Positions 44,484 to 53,399 are shown, counted from the first letter of the stretch. The stretch is 64,000 nucleotides of DNA from Porphyromonas canoris (GCF_000769115.1 NZ_JQZV01000006.1:159038-223037); one strand, 5' to 3'. The notes: generated by a model not told the origin, from the letters alone. Translations and numbers: made by a program.

Positions 44484-44530
44484 TCCTGTTTATTTTCTCT
44501 CCTGAACGGGTAAAAAAGTAGAAAGCAGGG

Positions 44531-44635
44531 TTTGAGTCGGAGCATGCAAAGTTTGATTTGCAGCAGACAAGGCTTGATTTGTGAGAGTTAGGTTTTGATT
44601 TCTGTAAATCGAGCCTTGATTTACAGAACAGAATA
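44531..44635. repeat. Five degenerate 21-bp direct repeats (YTTGATTT array)
   Basis: Units start at 44531, 44552, 44573, 44594 and 44615, exactly 21 bases apart, each opening with TTTGAGTC, TTTGATTT, CTTGATTT, TTTGATTT and CTTGATTT; the rest of each unit varies. The array lies in the 510-base gap between the convergent cinA-domain gene and rlmH. The remainder of that gap (44636-44932) holds nothing I can recognise. Confidence 0.7.
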
Positions 44636-44932
44636 CGTTTAGAGCAAGTTTTTAATACTATCGTTTCTGTTTGGGAACGGATTAAGTTTCTTTTTGTTCT
44701 GCTTTCACTTCTCTTTTCGATGATAGACAGGAAGAGAAGCATGGAAGATGAGTTTTGTCGTTTTAGGTAAAGCGACAGTCGGACAGAGGAGGAAAGGGGG
44801 AGAAGGTGCTATTTTGAGATCTTTTGCCAAGAAGCTCTCTTTTTCAAAGGTCTTATTTTCAAGATTGACGGCTGACAGGTAGAGAGAGCCGGAGGAGTGT
44901 GCCAGGAGTGAGGGTCGGATGTGATCCGTCTC

Positions 44933-45409
44933 TCAATCGTGGTGATAGGGGAGACCTTTGATGATGGAGATCCAGCGATACACCTGCTCTGCAAGGAAGA
45001 GGCGTATCATTTGGTGGGAAAATGTGAGCTTGCTAAGAGAGATTTTTTCGTGTGCCACGGCATAAACTTCATCCGAAAATCCGTAAGGTCCGCCAATGAT
45101 TAAGACCATTCTTTTATAGGATGATTGTATCTGTCCATCGAGCCAAACCGCCATTTCGGACGATGTTCGCTCCTTGCCTCTTTCATCCAAAAGGATTATT
45201 CTGTCCGATGTTTCGAGTTTGCTCAAAATCAGTTCGCCCTCTCTCTTTTTCTGCTCTTCGGGGTCGAGTGATTTCCTGTTTTTTATATCCGGAATGGCTA
45301 TCTCTTCCACAGAGATATACCTTCCGGATCTTTTGTAGTATTCTTGCGTGGCAGACTCCAAACCTTTGTCGTCCGTCTTGCCGATGTAGAGGATGACGAT
45401 CTTATTCAC
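44933..45409 (-). CDS. rlmH: 23S rRNA pseudouridine-1915 N3-methyltransferase
   Basis: A 158-residue SPOUT methyltransferase, normal in length. The SAM-binding knot region VLIIGGPYGFSDEVY and the C-terminal KLTFSHQMIRLFLAEQVYRWISI are characteristic of RlmH. It methylates a pseudouridine in helix 69 of 23S rRNA. Its start overlaps the upstream yggS end by 4 bases in a minus-strand operon that begins at or beyond 48270. Confidence 0.95.
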   Translation of the reverse strand: MNKIVILYIGKTDDKGLESATQEYYKRSGRYISVEEIAIPDIKNRKSLDPEEQKKREGELILSKLETSDRIILLDERGKERTSSEMAVWLDGQIQSSYKRMVLIIGGPYGFSDEVYAVAHEKISLSKLTFSHQMIRLFLAEQVYRWISIIKGLPYHHD

Positions 45410-46089
45410 TCCGAAAAGATTTTGGAGCCTACCCGAATGATGGTTGCTCCGTATTCGAGGGCGATATTGTAGTCATGGCTCATTCCCATGGAGAGCTCTT
45501 TGAATGTGCCAGGCAGCTCCAGTTCGTCGGCTTTTGCCTGTACCTCTTTCATGAGATCGGATACTTGTTTGAACTCCAAGCGTATTTGTGCTTCGTCGTC
45601 CGTATTGGTTGCCATGGTCATCATGCCAGCAAACTCGACATTCTTGTATTTCAGCCACGGCTTGGAGGCGATAAGATCAAGAAACTCTTCCGGTGAGAGT
45701 CCGGATTTGGTCTCTTCCTGTGCGATATGGATCTGCAACAAGACACGGAGCGGAGCCGTGCGACCTTCTGCTTGTCCTGCTCTCTTGTCTATCTCTTCCA
45801 GTAGCGACTCGGAGTCCACACTATGGATCGTGTGGATGAAAGGCGCAATATACTTCACCTTGTTACGCTGCAACTGACCTATCAGATGCCATTCGATCTC
45901 TTTCGGTGCTACTTCGTACTTGGCTCTCAACTCCTGTACACGATTCTCTCCGAACACTCTCTGACCGGCACTCTCATAGGCTGTCATGAGAGCCTCGACC
46001 GGATAATATTTTGAGACAGCCACCAGCGTGACACTCCGATCTTGCGGAAGTGTCTGCCGGATAGCCTCTATATTTTCTCGGATGCTCAT
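45406..46089 (-). CDS. YggS-family PLP-binding protein
   Basis: A 227-residue single-domain alanine-racemase-fold protein. The PLP lysine is in LVAVSKYYPVEAL (Lys27) and FGENRVQEL follows; the C-terminal LSMGMSHDYNIALEYGATIIRVGSKIF is the family signature. It maintains vitamin B6 and amino-acid homeostasis rather than catalysing racemisation. It overlaps both neighbours by 4 bases. Confidence 0.94.
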   Translation of the reverse strand: MSIRENIEAIRQTLPQDRSVTLVAVSKYYPVEALMTAYESAGQRVFGENRVQELRAKYEVAPKEIEWHLIGQLQRNKVKYIAPFIHTIHSVDSESLLEEIDKRAGQAEGRTAPLRVLLQIHIAQEETKSGLSPEEFLDLIASKPWLKYKNVEFAGMMTMATNTDDEAQIRLEFKQVSDLMKEVQAKADELELPGTFKELSMGMSHDYNIALEYGATIIRVGSKIFSE

Positions 46090-46508
46090 GCGTTACCTCT
46101 AAGGATGTCCATTATCATGGTTTCACTGACGGCGGCAAGCTCGTAGTCCATCATGCTTCCGCTCATTCCTTTGTGCAGTAGAGCTATGGCACCTTCCACG
46201 TCTGCTGCCTGCGAAAGCATATTGACGTACTTCTTCTTTTCTACTCCTGCTTTCTCGTCCAAAGAGATGAAGCCGACCTTCATCTTGTAAAACTTGTCGC
46301 CGTTCTCGTCCGTGAATATCTCGGCATACTTTACCTTCTTCACGCTGTCCACGATAAACGGACCGCGCGGACCGAGTTCTTCGGCAAGTCTATTCTCTGC
46401 TTCGGTAAAGGAAAGAGCATCCAAAAGGTAGATTTCGGACACTTTCTTCATCTTTCCGTCCTGATTTTCTTCTTTCTCGTAGGTTACTTTACATTCAAAC
46501 CAATTCAT
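46086..46508 (-). CDS. DUF4494-domain protein
   Basis: A 140-residue cytosolic protein starting MNWFECKVTYEK and containing YLLDALSFTEAENRLAEEL and VKYAEIFTDENGDKFYKMKVGFISLDEK, the pattern of a Bacteroidota-specific family (DUF4494). No function known. It is translationally coupled to yggS. Confidence 0.85.
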   Translation of the reverse strand: MNWFECKVTYEKEENQDGKMKKVSEIYLLDALSFTEAENRLAEELGPRGPFIVDSVKKVKYAEIFTDENGDKFYKMKVGFISLDEKAGVEKKKYVNMLSQAADVEGAIALLHKGMSGSMMDYELAAVSETMIMDILRGNA

Positions 46509-46529
46509 TTTCGTTGTTCTTTATATCTG

Positions 46530-47099
46530 TTATGCTATGTTACATTGATGTGTCTGTGCAAATTTTTCTATGGTTTCTCCATCGTCGAAAGAGCCGATGC
46601 ACTCTTTCAGTATGACGATATTCCAGGGAGGCATACCATGCTTGATGAGGTCGCTCAGCGTGGTGAAGACACAATATTCGCCTGCTATGCCGCACACTTC
46701 GACCCCGGAAGAAGATCGGAGATATTCGGGCAGGCTCTCCCCGAATGCGCTATACTCATCTTTCTCTTGCAGCTTCCCTTTCTCCACAATAGTGATGCGA
46801 GGAGCAGCAGAACTGCCCTTTAGTTTGATGAGAGCCTGCATCAGCGGTTCGTATATAGCGGCTCCCACGCTCTGCTTGATGCAGTGCGGCGGCCACTCTC
46901 CGCCTTGAGCCACGAAGCTGCAGTGGTCTATCGGGTGAGCATCCACGGTAATTACGATCTGTTCCCACGCTTGGGTGGGAGCAAGAGCCTCTTTCTCTAT
47001 CCGTTCCGTCAGCTTCAGCATTGCCGCTTCTGCTTTGGGGACAGCCAATGATCCCGATATGAAGTCTATCTGTGGATCTACGATCAATAGTGTTTTCAT
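46530..47099 (-). CDS. pncA: Isochorismatase-fold amidohydrolase, probable nicotinamidase
   Basis: A 189-residue protein from the ATG at 47099 (MKTLLIVDPQIDF); a longer frame to 47186 overlaps the next gene. The catalytic Asp is in VDPQIDF, Lys in EKGKLQEKDEYSAF and Cys in GIAGEYCVFTTLSDL. The metal-site pattern DAHPIDHCSF is close to nicotinamidase, which normally reads WH.P..H.SF. It would convert nicotinamide to nicotinate for NAD salvage. Other isochorismatase-family hydrolases remain possible. Confidence 0.75.
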   Translation of the reverse strand: MKTLLIVDPQIDFISGSLAVPKAEAAMLKLTERIEKEALAPTQAWEQIVITVDAHPIDHCSFVAQGGEWPPHCIKQSVGAAIYEPLMQALIKLKGSSAAPRITIVEKGKLQEKDEYSAFGESLPEYLRSSSGVEVCGIAGEYCVFTTLSDLIKHGMPPWNIVILKECIGSFDDGETIEKFAQTHQCNIA

Positions 47100-47115
47100 G
47101 TTCTGTGTCTGTTCT

Positions 47116-48270
47116 TTACGCATTGAGATTGTTGATGAGAGGGTTGGCGTACATCTCCAGAATGCGTTCTCTGAGAAATGCTTCATCCTTTTCTCCTCCC
47201 GATATTTCTATCTTCGCAATCTGTTCGGCGAAGTAACGGTCTATCTCTTCCAGATCTTTTTCTCCGTACATACTGCCTTGATACTTCTTTGTTCCGTTGA
47301 GAAGATCATAGGCGATGTAGTTGATTTCATAGAGTCTGTACCTTTTGTGTATCCGCTTGTCTATCTCTTCCGCCCAGGCTTGAAGGGCTTCTTTCGTCGG
47401 GAGTCCGGTACTAAAGTCGCCCATCGGATCGCATACGGAAAGGTGTACACGCCCTTTCTTGCCGACGATACCCTGCTGCATGTTTTTGAGATCATCCATT
47501 TGGCTCTTCTTGTGATCCGGATTGATCTTTTTCTGTAACATCTCTTGCGCTTTGAGATAGTCGCATGGGTCGTACTCGTAAGAGAGCGATACGGGAACGA
47601 TTTTCAACTCCCGGAGAGCGGTGTCGGTATCTTTGTCCGAACTCATCGTCAGCATTTTCAGCATGGCTGTCTGCGTCCGGTCGTTGGAGTCTTTGGCTCT
47701 ACCTTCTCTTTGAGCTATCCATACCGGTTCGCCGGTCTCGGTAATGGTGTGGCGGATATAGGAAGAGAGCTTTTTGCTTTCGGCGAGCATCTCTCTGACG
47801 GATACCGCTCGTTTGACGATAAAAGAGTTGTTGATCCTTACAAGCTGCCTTATCCACTCCTTGATGAGAAGGTTATCGCCTATCGCGATTTGAGGGAACA
47901 GCTTGCCGTTCTGAAAGAGTAAGACGCTGAGGAAAGAGGCATCCAAGACAATGTCTCTATGGTTTGTGATAAAGGTGTAAGCCTTATCTCCCTCTATTTT
48001 ACTCATGCCGGAAGCCGAGAGAGAGAAGCAACTTTTCTTGGCGATCTGCATCACGACCGGAAGAGAGATGTGTTTCTTGAAGTCGTAAATGGTTCGGATC
48101 CGCGGTTGCAACGCCTCCAAATCTTTTGCCGTATGCCCCGGTAGCATCAGAGGGATAAGGTTACGAAGCGTCTCATCCTGCAATAGCTGTGCAAAGGCTT
48201 CCGGTATCTCTGTTTCGTTTAGCGGTCTTATATCTTTATAAGGATCGTTGGATATGTTGGTTGTTTCCAT
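47116..48270 (-). CDS. Glycerophospholipid acyltransferase (Bacteroidota PlsB-like)
   Basis: A 384-residue protein. The acyltransferase core has ITNHRDIVLDASFLSVLLF, corresponding to the NHxxxxxD motif, followed by AIGDNLLIKEWIRQLVRINNSFIVKR and VWIAQREGRAKDSNDRTQ. This set defines a Bacteroidota family annotated as 1-acylglycerol-3-phosphate or glycerol acyltransferase. It has no membrane helix and probably acts at the inner-membrane surface. A second, unrelated short acyltransferase is encoded at 4663. Confidence 0.83.
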   Translation of the reverse strand: METTNISNDPYKDIRPLNETEIPEAFAQLLQDETLRNLIPLMLPGHTAKDLEALQPRIRTIYDFKKHISLPVVMQIAKKSCFSLSASGMSKIEGDKAYTFITNHRDIVLDASFLSVLLFQNGKLFPQIAIGDNLLIKEWIRQLVRINNSFIVKRAVSVREMLAESKKLSSYIRHTITETGEPVWIAQREGRAKDSNDRTQTAMLKMLTMSSDKDTDTALRELKIVPVSLSYEYDPCDYLKAQEMLQKKINPDHKKSQMDDLKNMQQGIVGKKGRVHLSVCDPMGDFSTGLPTKEALQAWAEEIDKRIHKRYRLYEINYIAYDLLNGTKKYQGSMYGEKDLEEIDRYFAEQIAKIEISGGEKDEAFLRERILEMYANPLINNLNA

Positions 48271-48335
48271 ACTTTCAGTCTCGATTTTGTGTTGGTTGAT
48301 CAGTGCGATGGTGTCTGCTCTATCAAGGCATATAC

Positions 48336-49319
48336 TCAGGCGTTCAGGTTGTACAGGATGATCTCTTTCAAGACCTCTTTCATGGACAGTCCTGCAGCTT
48401 CTACCTGTTGCGGAATAAAGCTTGTGGGGGTCATGCCGGGCGTGGTATTGACTTCCACCAGATAGGGTGTGCCTTCGGGAGAGATGAAGTAATCTATCCG
48501 TATGATGCCTTTTGCATTGAGAGTAGAGTAGATGCGAACGGTCAGGTCTTGGATTAGAGCAAACTGTTCTGCCGGGATACGTGCCGGAGTGATCTCTTCA
48601 ACCTGTCCGTTGTACTTCGCATCAAAGTCGAAAAACTCGTTTTTACTCACCACTTCGGTTACCGGAAGCACATGTATGCCATCACTATCCTTGTAGCAGC
48701 CACACGTTACTTCCGTGCCGGTCAGGAGCTGTTCGAGGATCACGTCTCCTCCTTCTGCGGTAGCATCCATCACTGCTTTTTCGAGCTCTTCTGCCTTTTT
48801 TACTTTGGTTGTAGCCACGCTGGAGCCTCCGGCATTCGGCTTTACGAACAGCGGAAGTCCAAGTTCTTTGACGATTTCCTGCTTATCGTAGGTGTTTCCT
48901 TCGCGAAGAAGAATCGCTTTGGCAACGTTGTAACCGAGAGCGGAAAGGCTTCTGTTGCAGAAGAACTTGTTAAAGGTCAGAGCGGAAACGAAAGCAGGGC
49001 AAGTGGAATGAGGGATCCCAAGCATCTCGAAATAGCCCGGAAGAAGTCCGTTTTCGCCCGGAGTGCCGTGGATGGTAATGTAGGCAAAGTCGAACCGAGC
49101 CTTTTCTCCGTTGGGATAGTAGGAGAAGTCGTTTTTATCTATCGGGTACTCCTTGCCGTTTTCATCCGTTGCCACCCATTTCTTAGAGGTGATGATGACC
49201 GGAACGGCAGAGAACAACTCCTTGTCTAAAAAGGATAAGATACCTGCCTGACTCTTTAGAGAGACACCATATTCACCGGAATCTCCTCCGGCTATAACGG
49301 CTATGTTGATTTTATTCAT
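48336..49319 (-). CDS. ddl: D-alanine-D-alanine ligase
   Basis: A 327-residue ATP-grasp ligase of peptidoglycan synthesis. The N-terminal AGGDSGEYGVSLKS, HGTPGENGLLPGYFEMLGIP, FVKPNAGGSSVATTKVK and the C-terminal RIDYFISPEGTPYLVEVNTTPGMTPTSF are all present. A Shine-Dalgarno AAGGAG lies 7 bases before the ATG at 49319; an ATG at 49337 lies upstream of it and is disfavoured. It follows rluD in the same direction. Confidence 0.95.
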   Translation of the reverse strand: MNKINIAVIAGGDSGEYGVSLKSQAGILSFLDKELFSAVPVIITSKKWVATDENGKEYPIDKNDFSYYPNGEKARFDFAYITIHGTPGENGLLPGYFEMLGIPHSTCPAFVSALTFNKFFCNRSLSALGYNVAKAILLREGNTYDKQEIVKELGLPLFVKPNAGGSSVATTKVKKAEELEKAVMDATAEGGDVILEQLLTGTEVTCGCYKDSDGIHVLPVTEVVSKNEFFDFDAKYNGQVEEITPARIPAEQFALIQDLTVRIYSTLNAKGIIRIDYFISPEGTPYLVEVNTTPGMTPTSFIPQQVEAAGLSMKEVLKEIILYNLNA

Positions 49320-49359
49320 TTCAGCTCCTTGCTTCATATTCGTTTACTCGTGCTATTTA

Positions 49360-50418
49360 CTACTCTATGCCCTCGTTGGCATATCGTCTCCACTTCTCCA
49401 GCAACATGGAGATGTCATCGGGTAGAGGGGCAGAAAACTCCATCTGTTCGCCTGTAACGGGATGTCCAAATCCGAGAGTTGCGGCGTGTAATACCTGTCG
49501 GGGACATATAGCCATGCAGTTGCTCACAAACTTTTTATAGTTTGCCGTGGACTGTCCTCTGAGTATCTTCTCTCCGCCGTACCGCTCATCTGCAAAGAGC
49601 GGATGCCCCAAGTGCTTCATGTGTGCACGTATCTGGTGGGTTCGTCCCGTTTCGAGCCTGCACTCTATCCATGTTACGTAGCCCAGCGTCTCCAATGTCT
49701 TGTAGTGTGTAACGGCACTCTTTCCTATCTCTCCCTCGTACGGATAGACCGCCATCTGCATTCGGTCTTTCGTGTCTCTTGCTATGTTTCCTTTTATTGT
49801 ACCCTCTTTGGGTTCGGGGCGTCCCCATACCAACGCGCGGTAAGACCTTGTTGTGGTCTTGTCGAAAAACTGTCTGCTGAGATGCGTTTTGGCTTCAGCC
49901 GTTTTTGCTACCACGAGCAGTCCGCTCGTGTCCTTGTCTATCCGATGCACCAGACCTACTCTCGGATCATTCGGATCATAGTTCGGATCATCCTTCAAAT
50001 AGTAGGCAAGCGCATTCAGGAGCGTGCCTGTATAGTTGCCATGACCCGGATGCACCACCAGCCCGGCAGGTTTATTCACCACCAGCAGCTCGGAGTCTTC
50101 ATACACGATCTCCAGTGGGATGTTTTCCGGAATGATTTCAAACTCATAAGGAGGTCTTTCGAGACGCAGACTTACCTCGTCCAGAGGCTTCACCTTATAG
50201 TTGCTCTTGACCGGACGATCGAATACAAAGATAGCACCGGCATCGGCTGCCTGCTGTATGCGATGCCGTGAGACGTTCGGCATACGGTGTACGAGGTATT
50301 TGTCTATACGCAAAGGGGCTTGCCCTTTATCCACTTTGACGCTGAAGTGTTCGTATAGCTCTATGACCTCATCTTCTTCATCCGACAGAGGCGAGTTGTC
50401 TAAATCCAAGTCCTGCAT
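49360..50418 (-). CDS. rluD: RluA-family 23S rRNA pseudouridine synthase (RluD-like)
   Basis: A 352-residue protein with an N-terminal S4 domain (LRIDKYLVHRMPNVSRHRIQQAADAGAIFV) and the catalytic domain carrying the Asp in VGLVHRIDKDTSGLLVVAKT. RKRTHQIRAHMKHLGHPL-like RTHQIRAHMKHLG follows. The length and position between the PASTA gene and ddl match the usual Bacteroidota order. RluD modifies helix 69 of 23S rRNA, the same helix as RlmH encoded 4 kb away. Its start shares one base with the PASTA stop. Confidence 0.9.
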   Translation of the reverse strand: MQDLDLDNSPLSDEEDEVIELYEHFSVKVDKGQAPLRIDKYLVHRMPNVSRHRIQQAADAGAIFVFDRPVKSNYKVKPLDEVSLRLERPPYEFEIIPENIPLEIVYEDSELLVVNKPAGLVVHPGHGNYTGTLLNALAYYLKDDPNYDPNDPRVGLVHRIDKDTSGLLVVAKTAEAKTHLSRQFFDKTTTRSYRALVWGRPEPKEGTIKGNIARDTKDRMQMAVYPYEGEIGKSAVTHYKTLETLGYVTWIECRLETGRTHQIRAHMKHLGHPLFADERYGGEKILRGQSTANYKKFVSNCMAICPRQVLHAATLGFGHPVTGEQMEFSAPLPDDISMLLEKWRRYANEGIE

Positions 50419-51044
50419 CAGAGAAAGTCTTCGTCTATTTGTGCTTCATCTTCGCCTGTCCCCAAAGAATCTTCCGGAGCAAGCATGGCATCCTCATTGT
50501 AGAGCGAATTGATGTTATTGGAAGAGACCTCCAAGATGAGCTTGCTGTTGTATGCAACCAGCGTTCCTTCCTTGAGTTCTCGTCCCGAAGCATCTGTTAC
50601 ACGCAGGGCAAGATCGTTATACGGCCCACTCACATAAGCGATGGAGATGTTGGTAAAACCGCTACTGCGGAGCAGAGCTTCGGCTTGTCTCATGGAGACT
50701 TCACTGATCTTCGGGATGCGTTTTTGTGCTATCTGGAATGTATTTATGGTAGCATAGACGGAGCGATGCCTTTTAATCTTGGCACCTCCACCGGGTGTAA
50801 ACTCCAAGATAACCCCTCTCGGATGGGTGGAGCTATACACTGAGTCTGTTACGTTCAGCATCAAGTCTTGCGATGCCAAAAGGGTCTGTGCTTCCTCTAT
50901 CGTCATACCTTTGATGTCGGGAACCACTACCGCGTCGTTGTGATTGGTGTACACTTTCAGCAGAGCCATGATGACCCAGATGCCTGCTATGGCAAGCAGA
51001 ATCATCAGACCGATATTGATGACGAACTTTGTAAGGGATTTCAT
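50418..51044 (-). CDS. PASTA-domain membrane protein
   Basis: A 208-residue protein with one N-terminal transmembrane helix (about residues 8-30), then two to three PASTA units: VVVPDIKGMTIEEAQTLLAS, IPKISEVSMRQAEALLRSSG and a third, weaker one. It ends in an acidic tail. No kinase or penicillin-binding domain is attached. PASTA units bind peptidoglycan fragments, so a wall-associated role beside ddl is plausible but unproven. Confidence 0.85.
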   Translation of the reverse strand: MKSLTKFVINIGLMILLAIAGIWVIMALLKVYTNHNDAVVVPDIKGMTIEEAQTLLASQDLMLNVTDSVYSSTHPRGVILEFTPGGGAKIKRHRSVYATINTFQIAQKRIPKISEVSMRQAEALLRSSGFTNISIAYVSGPYNDLALRVTDASGRELKEGTLVAYNSKLILEVSSNNINSLYNEDAMLAPEDSLGTGEDEAQIDEDFL

Positions 51045-51136
51045 TTTCTTTATCTCAGAATCTTCGCGTTGTAAACATGGTGAGACCTTTATCCTACGGC
51101 ATACAGCATAAGCTTTCTCCTCTAAAAGTCCTCATA

Positions 51137-51205
51137 CAAAAGTACAAAAAGAAAAAGGAAGAGCGGTATATGTTCGGTATAATTGCAAAAAACTGCGTAT
51201 CTTTG
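51137..51205. promoter_or_regulatory. Divergent promoter region, PASTA operon (-) and slyD (+)
   Basis: On the minus strand TACTTTTG (51144-51137) is about 93 bases before the PASTA start. On the plus strand TATCTTTG (51198-51205) is 50 bases before slyD. The two -7 elements are 53 bases apart and point outward. Neither has a clear -33 box. Confidence 0.5.
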
Positions 51206-51255
51206 ACACCGGAAATATTTCCAATACAACAAATTCAATATCAAAGTAACACCAA

Positions 51256-51819
51256 ATGAAAGTAGACAAAAATCTATTTGTTGAAGCACAATATAAGCTT
51301 TATGCTCAGACCAAAGGCGTAGAAGGGGAAGAGCTGGTAGAAGAGACTACAAACGAAGTACCTTTTCAGTACATTCACGGACTGGGCATGATGTTGCCCG
51401 CTTTCGAGCAACACCTTCTTGGTTTGGAGCCGGGAGAGAAGTTCGACTTCGTACTCTCTTCAAAAGATGCTTACGGAGAGCATTCCGACGAATACATCAC
51501 CAATCTTCCTAAAGAGATATTCATGGTAGAAGGTGAGTTCGATAGCGAGATGGTTTTTGAAGGAGCGCAAGTGCCTTTGATGGATGCTGAAGGTCATCAG
51601 TTGATAGGTACGGTGGTCGAAGTTGCCGATGAACACGTAAGAGTGGATCTTAACCACCCTCTTGCCGGAAAAGATTTGCACTTCATCGGAGAGATAACAG
51701 ACGTACACGAAGCCACTACGGAAGAGATCGAGATGTTCTTCCCTCAAAACGGCGGATGCTGTAGCAGTGGAGACTGTGGCAGTGGTGGCTGCAGCAGCGG
51801 AGGTTGTGGCTGTTGCTAA
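51256..51819 (+). CDS. slyD: FKBP-type peptidyl-prolyl isomerase SlyD with Cys-rich tail
   Basis: A 187-residue SlyD. The FKBP part (about 1-70 and 130-150) surrounds the IF chaperone domain; PFQYIHGLGMMLPAFEQHLLG and HPLAGKDLHFIGEI are family landmarks. The last 22 residues contain seven cysteines in a Gly/Ser background (for example GGCCSSGDCGSGG), where E. coli SlyD has a His/Cys nickel-binding tail. I infer metal binding. It is monocistronic, with a promoter at 51198 and a strong terminator. Confidence 0.92.
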   Translation: MKVDKNLFVEAQYKLYAQTKGVEGEELVEETTNEVPFQYIHGLGMMLPAFEQHLLGLEPGEKFDFVLSSKDAYGEHSDEYITNLPKEIFMVEGEFDSEMVFEGAQVPLMDAEGHQLIGTVVEVADEHVRVDLNHPLAGKDLHFIGEITDVHEATTEEIEMFFPQNGGCCSSGDCGSGGCSSGGCGCC

Positions 51820-51856
51820 GAAAAAGGATACTCCTTTTACAGAAAGATGATACAGA

Positions 51857-51890
51857 AGCGTTCGGAGCAGAGATCCGAACGCTTTTTTTG
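51857..51890 (+). terminator. slyD terminator
   Basis: AGCGTTCGGA pairs perfectly with TCCGAACGCT over a 7-base loop, followed by TTTTTTT. The stretch from here to the repeat copy D at 52064 shows no gene. Confidence 0.9.
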
Positions 51891-52063
51891 TTTCCGGATT
51901 CCCGATTTTGAGGAGTTGTTCCACGCTCCGGATGTTTCTTTCGTTCCCTTTCCGAATGTCTCGGCAAAGCTCTTTTTACTCCTGCCTGAAAATGGAAAAA
52001 CAGTAGCCGGCGATGTATGCCGGGACAGTACCTTGCTTGAACAAGAATGCCGTTCAGAGTGAA

Positions 52064-52608
52064 ATTTTTATACAAAAATGAAAACCGGTTTTTTGCCCCG
52101 ATTTTTCACTTTTTTAGATGCTTTTTTCTCTATTGCGCCTCTTGTTTTCTCTTATCTTGTTGTTTGATAGCTGCTTATAAAATCAGCCCGAATTTGGAAA
52201 AAATTTTTTCTTAGTCCGTTTGATGGGCTGTTTTCGAGTTAATAGGTGTAAATTTTAACACCCTCATCTGTAAATAAATCCTAACTCGTTTTCTGGTCAA
52301 AAAGTGGCAAAAAGAGGATGAAAAACCTCAAACATTTAATTGTCAGCGTTATAAGCAAAAAATCTAAACACGTTAATCGAATCCGGTAAACGTGTTAAGT
52401 GAAATCGGTAAACGTGTTCATTGAAAAATTAAACACGTTAAGCCGACAAAATATGCTCGTTTAGCGTTTTGGCTTAATGAGTATCGGAATTTGTGTTAAT
52501 AAAAAGGGGTGGATTTAACAATTTGGTCGTGCTCTGAAAACAATCTCTCCGATCAAAATAGAGAGCGCAATTTGGGCACAGACGGAAAGGGATGGAATAT
52601 ATAAAAAT
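52064..52608 (+). mobile_element. Repeat copy D: 545-bp MITE-like element
   Basis: Ends are ATTTTTATACA (52064-52074) and TATATAAAAAT (52598-52608). Octamers lie at 52367-52374 (AACACGTT), 52389-52396 and 52411-52418 (AACGTGTT) and 52432-52439 (AACACGTT), with the same 22-22-21 spacing as copy C. The part between about 52275 and 52360 is the most diverged of all copies, while the octamer block is intact. It ends 22 bases from the stop of the exonuclease-like gene, so it lies between two convergent genes. Confidence 0.75.
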
Positions 52609-52630
52609 CTCAGCTTGGGAGAGTGGGTGT

Positions 52631-53395
52631 TCAGCTCAACTTTTTCAAGACAAAGAGAGTGTAGAGAGCATTGGCATAGGACACCGCACTATTTGCTTTG
52701 TCGTGCCACTCTGCGCCAAAGAGTCGGGACAGCTGCTTTAGAGAGAAGAAACGCCCTTGCGAAACCTCTTCCGGCAGCTTCTCCAAGGCAAGAGCCATGG
52801 TGCAGAGCTGCTCTTTCTGCTCCATGAGAGTGTGCAGAGCTTCGTGCCGAGGCAGTGCGTGGCGGAGTACAGCCAGATCGAACGGCAGATTGTGCCCGAC
52901 AAGAATATCCGCCCGCTCCATATACCGGAGCAGGACAGGGGCAAGAGCGTCTATGGGCAAGCCGTATCGCCGGACACGTTCCGCAGAAAGCCGGTGCACG
53001 CTTACGGCTTCGGGAGAGCCAATGGTCTCTTGGTAGATCAGAGAGGTGTGCGAACAGATGGGAGAAAGCTCACTATCAGCCAACAGCAGGGTAGCTTCCA
53101 AAGGCAGGGGCGGATCCGTATCGGGGTGCTGTTTATCGAATAGTCCGGTTGTCTGCACATCTATGATAAGGTATTTTCCTGCCTTATCGGGGTTGTCGCT
53201 TTGGGGCAGAGAGCGGACGAGCGTTCGGGCAGAGAGAGCGGAAGAAGGTGTTCCCGGTTCGGGATAGAGCCTACTGCCCTTTTTGAAAGATGCGGAGGCT
53301 CTTCGCCTTTTACCGTAGAGGTACAGGCGGTAGAGGAGTGTGGCGACCAGGGAAATGGGTATCACCACCGTTATCAGGTATTTTAGATAGAGCAT
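52631..53395 (-). CDS. Membrane-anchored DnaQ-fold exonuclease-like protein with altered active site
   Basis: A 254-residue protein starting MLYLKYLITVVIP, with one N-terminal transmembrane helix (about 5-26) and a basic linker. The exonuclease fold begins at YLIIDVQTTGL: Asp79 is present but the paired Glu of the DxE motif is Gln81. Motif II GHNLPFD (168-173) is intact. Motif III, normally H-x4-D, is HDKANSA with Ser236 in place of Asp. Two of four metal ligands are thus missing, so nuclease activity is doubtful. A longer frame to 53491 would include the M3 promoter. Confidence 0.7.
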   Translation of the reverse strand: MLYLKYLITVVIPISLVATLLYRLYLYGKRRRASASFKKGSRLYPEPGTPSSALSARTLVRSLPQSDNPDKAGKYLIIDVQTTGLFDKQHPDTDPPLPLEATLLLADSELSPICSHTSLIYQETIGSPEAVSVHRLSAERVRRYGLPIDALAPVLLRYMERADILVGHNLPFDLAVLRHALPRHEALHTLMEQKEQLCTMALALEKLPEEVSQGRFFSLKQLSRLFGAEWHDKANSAVSYANALYTLFVLKKLS

Positions 53396-53399
53396 CGTC

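Noticed and set aside
44341..44742. 133-codon minus-strand frame with heptad-like repeats
   Set aside because: It overlaps the conserved end of the CinA-domain gene on the other strand and its repeats simply reflect the 21-bp DNA array. No start context or homology.
44531..52439. CRISPR array as explanation for the 21- and 22-bp repeats
   Set aside because: Units are direct with no constant repeat longer than 8 bases, no spacers of fixed length, and no cas gene in the window.
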